This document shows, piece after piece, positions 56,559 to 64,000 of a DNA stretch of 64,000 nt. The DNA lies in contig NC_090438.1 in assembly GCF_031143425.1 (NCBI RefSeq), positions 773,275,138 to 773,339,137 of the forward strand. Reading direction: 5' to 3'. The stretch is from Pleurodeles waltl (Eukaryota; Chordata; Amphibia; Caudata; Salamandridae). The notes beneath the pieces were generated by a model. The model did no database searches and was not told the DNA's origin. It saw only the letters and a program-made list of their open reading frames with translations. How positions within the stretch are numbered: position 1 is the stretch's first letter; each line of letters starts with the position of its first letter. Made by a program: the position numbers and the translations under genes.

Positions 56559-59500
56559 TTACTGCTCAAAAATCCATGTTTTTAGGAGCTTTCTGAAGGT
56601 CAGGAGGTCCTGGGTCTTGCGTAGGTTGGTGGGGAGGGAGTTCCAGGTCTTGGAGGCGAGGTAGGAGAAGGATCTGTCTCTGGAGGTGGTACGTTGGATG
56701 CCTGGGACTGTGGCGAGGGCGAGGTCAGCAGAGCGGAGGAGACGAGTGGGTATGTGGAAGTTCACTCGTTCGTTGAGGTAGGCTGGTCTAGTGTTGTGGA
56801 GGGATTTGTGAACGTGGATGAGGACTTTGAAGATGATCCTTTTTCTGATGGGCAGCCAGTGGGAGGGTGAGGATGAGATGTGCGGCTGCGTTCTGGATAC
56901 GCTGGAATTTCTCCTGAAGCTTGGCTGTGGTACCAGCGTAGAGGGCATTTCCGTAGTCTAATCTGCTGCTGATGAGGGCCTGGGTGACGGTGTTTCTGGT
57001 TTCTATGGGAATCCATTTGAAGGTCTTCTGTAGCATGCGAAGGGTGTTGAAACAGGCGGATGATATTGTGTTGATTTGCTGGGCCATGGAGAGAGATGAG
57101 TCTAGGATGATGCCGAGTTTGCGTGCGTGGGTGGAGGGTGTTGGGGGTGATCCGAGGGCAGTGGGCCACCAGGAGTCGTCCCATACTGTCTTGTTGGGGC
57201 TGAAGATGATGATCTCTGTTTTGTTGGAGTTGAGTTTGAGGTGGCTTGCTGTCATCCATTTGGCGGTGTCGAGGAGTCCGGCGTGGAGGTTTGTCTTGGC
57301 GGTGGAAGGGTTTCTGGTGAGGGAGATGGCGAGCTGGTTGTGACTGCGTACTAGATGATCGTGATTCTGTGGGGGCGGAGGATGTTGGCGAGCGGGCCAT
57401 GTAAATGTTGAAGAGGGTAGGGCTGACGGAGGACTCCTGGGGGACCCCGCAGATAATCTTGGTTGCTGGGGACTGGAAGGGTGGGAGGAGGACTTTCTGG
57501 GTTCTTTCGGCAAGGAAGGAGATGAGCCAGTCTAGGGCCTTGTGCCGGATTCCTGTGCCGGAAAGGCGTGCGCGGAGGATTTGGTAGCAAACAGTGTCAA
57601 AGGCTGCGGAGAGGTCCAGGAGGATGAGAGCGACGGTCTCGCCCTTGTCGACTCTGGTTCTGATGTCGTCGGTGCAGGTGATGAGGGCGGTCTCAGTGCT
57701 GTGGTTCTTGTGAAATCCAGACTGGGAGGCGTTGAGTGCGTTGTTTTCCTCTAGGAAGTGAGACAGTTGGGGGTTCACTATCTTCTCAGCGACCTTGGTG
57801 GGGAAGGGGAGAAGAGAGATGGAGCGGTAGTTGGTGAAGTCTTCCGGGTCTGCTTTCGGTTATTTGAGGAGTGTGGTGACTTCGGCGTGCTTCCAGGTGT
57901 CTGGGAAGGTTGCGGCATCGAAGGAGCTGTTGATTACGGCACGGAGCTGGGGAGCGATGATTGGGCTGGCTTTGTTGAAGATGTGGTGGGTGCAGGGGTC
58001 TGTGGGGGAGCCTGAGTTGATGGAGTTCATGGTTTATTTGGTTTCTTCGTCGTTGGTAGGGGTCCAGGTGAGGAGTAGGGTGGGGTGGGGGGGGTGTTGT
58101 GTTGTTGGTCATGTCTGTGGTGGTGATGGTGGGAGCGGATGGTGTGAAACTGTTGTGTATGTCTAAGATTTTGTGGTGGAAGTAGTTGGAGAGGGAGTTG
58201 CAGAGGTTTTGTGTGTGTGGGGGGTCGATGGTGCAGGATTTAGGTTTGGTGAGCTCTTTGATGATAGTAAAGAGTTACTTGCTATTATGCGAGTTACTAT
58301 CTATGCGTTCTTTGTAGTAAGCCCCTTTGGTGGTCCGGATGAGTTGGTAGTGTTTGCGAATGGCAGTTTTGAGGGTGGAGAAGTTGTTCGTGGAGGGCTC
58401 TTCTCAGTTTTGCGGCATTCACGCTTGGAGGTTTGGAGTTCAGTGGTGAACCAGGGGGCGGGCTTGATGTTGCGGGTGTTGTTGTTACTTTTCAGTGGGG
58501 CGAGAGAGTCTGCGCAGGTTATTAGCCAGTGTGTGAGGTTGTGAGCAGCAATGTTGGGGTCGTTTGTGAAGAGGGGTGGGTTTTATGTGAGCTTGGTATT
58601 CAGGTGTTCTATGGGGATCTTGTCCCACATTCGGTAGGGGGTAGTGTGTCGCCGGTAGTGGGTGGGGGGTTTCATGAAGGAAAAGTGGACGCAGTGGTGG
58701 TCGGTCCAGTGGAGTTCGGTGGTGTGTGTGACTGTGATGTGGTTGCTGGAGGTGAAGATTGCGTCCAGCGTGTGTCCTGCTGAGTGAGTGGGCGAGGTGA
58801 CCAGTTGTTTGAGTCCTAGGTTCATGAGGTTGTCTAGCAGGGCTGTGGAGTTGTGGTCGTGGGTGTTTTCCAGGTGAAAGTTGAAGTCACCAAGGAGAAT
58901 ATAGTCTGTGGAGGTAGGGCGTGGGAGCTGATGGTATCAGTGATGGCGTCACAGAAAGGGGAGCGGGGGCCTGATGGTCTGTAAATGTGGGCTCCTCTGA
59001 TGGTGGTGTTGGCATTTATGTGAATTAAGAAGTGTAGGTGTTCTGTGTTGTCTAGGGTGTTGAGGGTGTTAGTGGTGATTTTGATGGTGCTCTTGTGTAT
59101 GATGGCGATGCCTCCTCCTGGTTTGTTTATGCGGTCTCTGCCGGAGATTTTGTAGCCTTCTGGGACGGCTATGGCTATGTCGGGTTCTGATGAGGGGTTT
59201 ATCCAAGTTTCTGTGAGGAAGGCGATGTCAGGGGAGTGTGTTGTGATCAAGTCCCAGAGCTCGATGGCATGCTTGTGGGCGGAGCGGGTGTTAAGGAGTA
59301 TGCAGTTAAGGTGGTTGTGGAGGCTGTTGTAGTTGTGGTGGGTGTAGGTGTTGTTGGTGTTTGTGGGAGTGCAGGAGAAGCGGCATGCGTGACATGTGAA
59401 AGGTCCCTGTGTGTGCTTGGGGTTGGCCTGAGTGCAGGAGGGGTGTTGTCCTGGATTGAGGGCGGGAAATTTGGTGGAGGAGTAATGCTGCCTCGGGGGG

Positions 59501-59577
59501 TCGGGGCAGCGAAGGGCAGGGGAACCGGCGCTGTGTGCGGTCCAGGACAGGCGCAGACGGGCTTGCCTCTGGTGCAC
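56559..59577 (-). pseudogene. L2 ORF2: endonuclease and reverse transcriptase (broken)
   Basis: The endonuclease (59300-58580) reads LNCILLNTRSAHKHAIELWD, PDIAFLTETWINPS (catalytic Glu), NKPGGGIAII, then GHTLDAIFTSS and LHWTDHHCVHFSF in later frames. The reverse transcriptase has ASQSGFHKNHSTETAL, LILLDLSAAFDTV and GVPQESSVSPTLFNIYMA (57778-57370). The YADD active site near 57352 is destroyed: deletions leave TAG TAC GCA GTC, so no DD remains. The C-terminus has FQRIQNAAAHLIL, SSPSHWLPIRKRIIFKVLIH and ASKTWNSLPTNLRK, typical of L2. At least five frameshifts. A separate ORF1 is not clear. Confidence 0.88.
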
Positions 59578-59604
59578 CAGCGGCGCGGCCGCACAGCGGC
59601 CGCA

Positions 59605-60007
59605 ATTAAGAAGCGGAGGTGGGAGGGACTAGCATCTGGGAGGGTGGAGGGGGTGGCCAATAGGAGCGCGGGGGCAGTGCCGCCGGGGATGCAGCGGCAG
59701 GGACGGGGAACCAGCAAGAGCCGAAGGGAGAAGAAAGGCAGCAAAAACAGCAGCAGAAACGAAGTGGGGCACAAGAAGGGCACAAATACAAATGAAATCA
59801 CAAGTCAGAACAAAATTCGAAATACAGGAAACGAAATACCAAGCAAGTGCAAAGAATGCTTAATACTCCTACCACAACGGCAGCGAGGGCAGCTAGGACA
59901 GGGTCAGGGACACGAGGGCAGAATGGAGAATCTGCTCGACGTTGAGGAGTCGTTGCCTGGCCTTAAGGCAGGTCAGGGGTCACTCTTAGTGCCGCGCAGC
60001 AGGCGCC
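59605..60007 (-). promoter_or_regulatory. L2 5' monomer 1 (next to ORF2)
   Basis: GC-rich unit starting attaag, with a CCAAT word (ggccaataggagcg, 59655), the shared stretches ggcagcaaaaacagcagcag and cttaaggcaggtcaggggtc. Same unit at 60008 and 60413. Presumed promoter monomer, read on the minus strand. Confidence 0.75.
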
Positions 60008-60412
60008 ATTAAGAAAGGGAGGTGGGAGGGAGGAACAGCTGGGAGGTGGGAAGGGGTGGCCAATGGGAGCGTGAGGGGGGCGGGCCGCAGGGGACGCAGC
60101 AGCAGGGACGGGGAACCGGCAAGAGCCAGAGGGAGAAGAAAGGCAGCAAAAACAGCAGCAGAAACGAAGTGGGGCACAAGAAGGGCACAAATACAAACGA
60201 AATCACAGGTCAGAACGAAATTAGAAATACAGGAAACGAAATACAGAGCAAGTGCAAAGAATGCTAGATACTCCTACCACAACAGCAGCGAGGGCAGCAA
60301 GGACGGGGTCAGGGACACGAGGGCAGAATGGGGGATCTGCTCGACGTTGAGGAGTCGTTGCCTGGCCTTAAGGCAGGTCAGGGGTCACTCTTTGTGCCAC
60401 GCTTCGGCCGCC
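60008..60412 (-). promoter_or_regulatory. L2 5' monomer 2
   Basis: 405-bp copy of the same unit, with ggccaatgggagcg near 60057. Very similar to monomer 3. Confidence 0.75.
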
Positions 60413-60792
60413 ATTAAGAAGGAAAGGTGGGAGGAATGGAGCAGCTGGGAGGGGGGAGGGGGTGGCCAATGGGAGCACGAGGGGGGCGGGCCGCAGGGGA
60501 TGCAGCGGCAGGGTTGGGGAACCGGCAAGAACAGGAGGGAGAAGAAAGGCAGCAAAAACAGCCACAGAAACGAAGCGGGGCACAAGAAGGGCACAAATAC
60601 AAATGAAATCACAGGTCCGAACGAAATTCGAAATACAGGAAACGAAATACACAGCAAGTGCAAAGAATGCTAGATACTCCTACCACAACGGCAGCGAGGG
60701 CAGCAAGGATGGGGTCAGGGGCACGAGGGCAGAATGGAGGATCTGTTCGACGTTGAGAAGTCGTTGCCTGGCCTTAAGGCAGGTCAGGGGTT
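60413..60792 (-). promoter_or_regulatory. L2 5' monomer 3 (outermost, slightly short)
   Basis: About 380 bp of the same unit, with ggccaatgggagca near 60468; ends at the satellite junction, so the outer monomer is truncated. Confidence 0.75.
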
Positions 60793-60842
60793 ACCTTGAA
60801 GTTAAAAGGGACATGATTTGAATGGTACAGCAGGTGCAGTGG
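60793..60842. repeat. Satellite remnant right of the L2
   Basis: ttaccttgaagttaaaaggg and catgatttgaatggtacagc, caggtgcagtgg are part of one 135-bp monomer. Confidence 0.8.
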
Positions 60843-61635
60843 CTATTTCCTAACTACACATTACTATACTCTAATACAATGCCATATTAAATAAGGTACA
60901 AATTACAAGTTTGGAACCCTGGGATATTAATTCAACATACATCACAACATAAAAAAACATTAACGGTTTATCAAATTTAAAACAAACAATATTATAACAT
61001 TTTTCTAATATTTATAATCCAGCTAGTAAGATAGAATGCAAAAGAAAAAACAAAGCGGCAACCTATTGGGTTTGCCAATGCTTGTTGATTTGTGTTTTTG
61101 TATAATTATTGAAGTAATTTAGCTTGGGTAGATGTTGCTAATCCGGGCTGTTTTTTCTTGTCGACATTTTCAAAAATGTCAGGTTTGTAGCTTTGATGAT
61201 GTAATATTTCAGAAATAATGAGATATATACTTCATATTGGTGTCAAAACATATGTTTTGGGGCTCAAGTAGTCTTATAGAGACAGAAAATAACTCCTAAG
61301 AGCAGCCCTTCCACAATTTTCCAAAATGGTGATTCTATAATGATGTGTTTTTGCCATCATTTTGGTAATACATAAAAAAAAAAAAAATAGTTTCAGGTTT
61401 TCTGTTGATTCGAATCTGTAAACCTGACCGAAGCAGGTGTTAGCAGAGGATCTTTACCTCCTTCAGAGAGTGTTGCTAAGTACAAAATCTGAGGTCTCCT
61501 TCAACAAAGAAAAATGTGTCATATGCCAAACTAATCCGAAAGAAAAGCTAACATCAACTGCCGCTGAACAGAAGAGAGTTTGAGATGCTGTAGAAATATG
61601 TTGAGACGATGTTCACAAAAGAATGAAACAGATGG
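60843..61635. other. AT-rich region without recognised gene
   Basis: Poly-A runs (61376-61387) but no terminal repeats or coding sequence supported. It may be the 5' flank of the decayed gene that follows. Confidence 0.35.
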
Positions 61636-63240
61636 GTGAATAAGATCACATATTTTAACATTATAGCAATGTGTGCTACAAGTCGTATACAATGGAAAAA
61701 AGCCTGGAAAAAAATTGTCAAAAAATTACAGAAACCACTGAATCACAAGAATCCAAGCTTTCTGAGAAAGCAAAGACAACAAAACCCAATACCCATCCAC
61801 TTAGAAGATTGTCTACCTCCAGCAACTGATCAGAAAGCAGAGTATCCTCAATGTGTTATCTGTGGTTTAGCAAGAACAAGGGCCAAAGGGATTGATGAAA
61901 GAACAAAGTCCAGAGTATGTGAGTCTCAAAGGGGAAACATGTTTTTATCTGCAGCTAGTGTTTTCCAAGATGACGTTTTCAGCCGAGTAGCTGTTCTAAA
62001 CAGTGAGGTGAATGTATTTGCAGCATATTTGTATGCCCACCCAAACTGCATGCATGCACACATTCGAAAATATGAATGTACAATGAGCTCTTAGCAGCAA
62101 CATAACTGCCAGCCTCCAGTTGAAAAAGCAAACAAAGTTTTGAAGCCACTTTTGAATGCTGGCTACGGGTTCACACTCATTGAGATCAGAAAAATCATGG
62201 TCAGTATTGATGAAATTGTATTGATCCATAATAAATAAATTAAGATTTTTCTGGTGAGAATGTACAATGACAGAATTTCTTTTTGTCAGTCTAACAAAAA
62301 CAATGAGACACTTATGGTGTTTTCAGCTCTTTTGACTCCTGAAGTTCTTGCTGCCAAAATAAGATCACGGGATGCAGTAAAATCAGCAGGAACCATTTAA
62401 ATAAACCGCCCTGAAAGATTTAAATTTTGGACTTAATGACAAATCTTGTGATGCCCCAGAGCTCCGCAAATCATGGGAGTCAACAAGAATGCCTGATGTC
62501 ATAACATTTTTATATCATTGTTTAATATCAGCAAAGCAAAACTGTTACAAACGAATGTTCTTGAGTTCGAAACAGAAACCAACAACATTGATAATGGCTT
62601 TGAAGATATAAGCAAAGAAGTAGAAGACAATCCCATGAACCGACAAGGTTATGCTGTGCAAATATACTGTCTTTTCCAAATCATATTTCATGAGTTACAT
62701 CACGGCAAAAAGAAAACTCTGCTACACATCATGACTGCCCATGCAATTTATGACACATGCAAAAGTAGAGAGCTAATCACTTCAATGAATAGGATTGGTG
62801 TATCAACAAGTTATAATGACATAGTACAGAGCAGGAACTTGCTAGCAGCTCACGCTGTAACATCTTGTGAATCCAATAGCACGCCACTCCCAAGTCACTT
62901 TACAAGGTAAGGATTTACAATTGCTGCTCTTGATAATTTTGATTTTGAAGACAGCTCTTCTTTGTCTGGAACATACAGCACACATGATACTGCAAAGGTG
63001 CTTTTTCAAGACTGTACCAATGAAGAAGCTGCTGGAAAACAAGTTGTATCAGCTGTAGGCATAAACAAACAAAGCTGCAAACTTATAACCCAACTGCCTC
63101 GCCAATGTGTGCAAAATCACTACAAGCCATAAACATGTCCCAGTATACCAGAAAGTTTCAAAGTGGCTGAGGATATGGATATTCTTCTACCTGATATGCG
63201 GTCTGCTAAATTAACTGAATTTATCATATTGCTTATTCAA
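61636..63240 (+). pseudogene. Decayed gene of an unnamed repetitive protein family
   Basis: Interrupted frames over 1.6 kb belong to one protein. N-terminal part (61636-62094): a Cys/His region with CVICGLARTRAK and HPNCMHAHIRKYEC, zinc-binding-like. Middle part (62100-62500): stops and frameshifts with HNCQPPVEKANKVLK-type words. Then 62518-62910 is open with RQGYAVQIYCLFQIIFHELH, KKKTLLHIMTAHAIYDTCKS, RELITSMNRIGVSTSYNDIV, and past a stop at 62908 FTIAALDNFDFEDSSSLSG, STHDTAKVLFQD. From general knowledge, a repetitive family in many animal genomes has the pattern LG..sSY then aaDN.D.....t..g....H.t....q. Its function and element class are unknown to me. Confidence 0.55.
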
Positions 63241-63319
63241 TGCGGATTGAAGGATGGAGGAAAGCCAGTTCCTCAGTGGGCTGGAATTCATACTCTGATC
63301 TCCCAGAATACTGTCCTAC

Positions 63320-64000
63320 CCCCCCACTGCCGCTGAAGCAAAGTCACCGAAGACCAACTGACCAGCCCCCTCGCCCAGAACCCACCCACCGACTCCACCG
63401 ACCCAGACACCGCCGCTCTCGACCTACGACAGTGGATCAACGACTGCGCCAACACCCTCGCACCACTCAAGAGGTACACCGACAACCAAGGAAAGAAAAA
63501 AGCCGCCTGGTTCACTGACGAACTCCTCACCTCCAAACGCACCTGCCAGAAACTAAAGAAGAAATGGCTCCTCGAACACACACCTGACAGCCCACAAGGA
63601 GGCCACCCGCAAGCACCACCAGCTAATCCGAATCGCCAAACGTTCCCACTTCACAGAACGCCTGAACAACAACGCACACGACAGCAAAGAACTCTTCTGC
63701 ATCGTGAAAGAGCTCTCAACCCCAGCGCCAACGTCAACCACATCCCACCATCCCAAGAACTCTGCAACGCCCTGTCCACCTTCTTCTATCAGAAGATCAC
63801 CGACATCCACGACAGCCTCAACACCACGCCTCCGTCAGACCCCACCCCCAAACTCCACCTGCGCCAACCGCTACACCGCCTGGACCCACATAGATGACAC
63901 TGAAACTTGCAAGATCATGAACTCCATCCACTCAGGATCCCCTTCAGACCCATGCCCCCACCACATCTACAACAAAGCCGACTCTACCATCGCCCCCCAA
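63320..64000 (+). pseudogene. L2 ORF2 fragment, linker region, running off the window
   Basis: Reads LTSPLAQNPPTDSTDPDTAA, LDLRQWINDCANTLAPLKRY, KKKAAWFTDELLTSKRTCQK and, in other frames, RIAKRSHFTERLNNNAHDS, LFCIVKELSTP, SQELCNALSTFFYQKITDIH. This is the linker between endonuclease and reverse transcriptase of L2 elements, and parallels 58500-57960 of the minus-strand L2 here. The reverse transcriptase would lie beyond the window. The 5' boundary near 63320 is approximate. Frameshifts near 63580 and 63890. Confidence 0.75.

Larger units (their letters stand above)
56456..60792 (-). mobile_element. L2-clade LINE with tandem 5' monomers
   Basis: On the minus strand: three tandem 5' monomers (60792-59605), ORF2 with endonuclease and reverse transcriptase (59577-56559) and a 3' end with a (TCAA)n/(TTGA)n tail at 56456-56478. 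Satellite sequence lies on both sides (left cagtcacaagt, right catgatttgaatggtacagc), so it inserted in the 135-bp array. ORF2 is broken. Confidence 0.85.

Noticed and set aside
59236..60821. Plus-strand open frames with repeated KKGSKNSSRNEVGHKKGT
   Set aside because: They lie in the three tandem 5' monomers of the minus-strand L2 and repeat with them; minus-strand frames are equally open.

Overview
The window looks like nuclear DNA of a vertebrate with a very large, transposon-filled genome. I see no host gene, no bacterial-type gene organisation, no tRNA or rRNA gene and no CRISPR array. Nearly everything readable is transposable element or tandem repeat: PIF/Harbinger DNA transposons with HARBI1-like transposase and Myb/SANT-like proteins, Harbinger-type MITEs with TTA target duplications, L1-type and L2-type LINEs, hAT-type MITEs and several satellites. 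Mass amplification of Harbinger elements is known from the newt Pleurodeles waltl. A salamander, most likely a newt, is my best guess, but this is inference and not proof.

Layout. 1-10598: Harbinger copy A (transposase on +, Myb1 on -; its far end lies off the window), split by a nearly full-length L1 (3320-10225) with a 17-bp target duplication. 10950-12049: Harbinger MITE with an internal CA-rich minisatellite. 13245-25415: blocks of a 15-bp minisatellite interrupted by a Harbinger MITE (13894-14522), about 5 kb of unclassified repeats (including a 94-bp tandem repeat with a hairpin in each unit, and a hAT-like element), a CpG-rich repeat, and a 5'-truncated L2 (22165-25043). 25421-26935: decayed LINE ORF1/endonuclease. 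27205-28208: MITE with near-perfect terminal repeats. 28212-32808: AT-rich repeats, two elements with inverted termini, microsatellites and minisatellites.

32812-53390 is the most interesting part. Harbinger copy C carries a second complete-layout copy, B (33834-44413), inserted in the intron of C's Myb1 gene. A, B and C let the original element be read by comparison: Myb1 on one strand, transposase convergent to it, and a second, different Myb-like gene (Myb2) divergent from the transposase. That is three genes in about 10 kb, where Harbinger elements are normally described with two. All three copies are decayed, and each transposase has lost a different catalytic residue. Copy C also took up a hAT MITE (45647-45900, 8-bp target duplication) and a Harbinger MITE (46179-46709).

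53935-60842: a 135-bp satellite hit by a 156-bp fold-back MITE (its empty site can be read from neighbouring monomers) and by an L2 on the minus strand (56456-60792) that has three ~404-bp GC-rich monomers at its 5' end. 61636-63240: decayed gene of an unnamed, probably mobile-element-borne protein family. 63320-64000: start of another L2, running off the window.

The genes act only as parts of their own elements: transposase plus DNA-binding Myb partner(s) for Harbinger, and ORF1p plus endonuclease/reverse transcriptase for the LINEs. All show frameshifts or stops, so none is likely active here.
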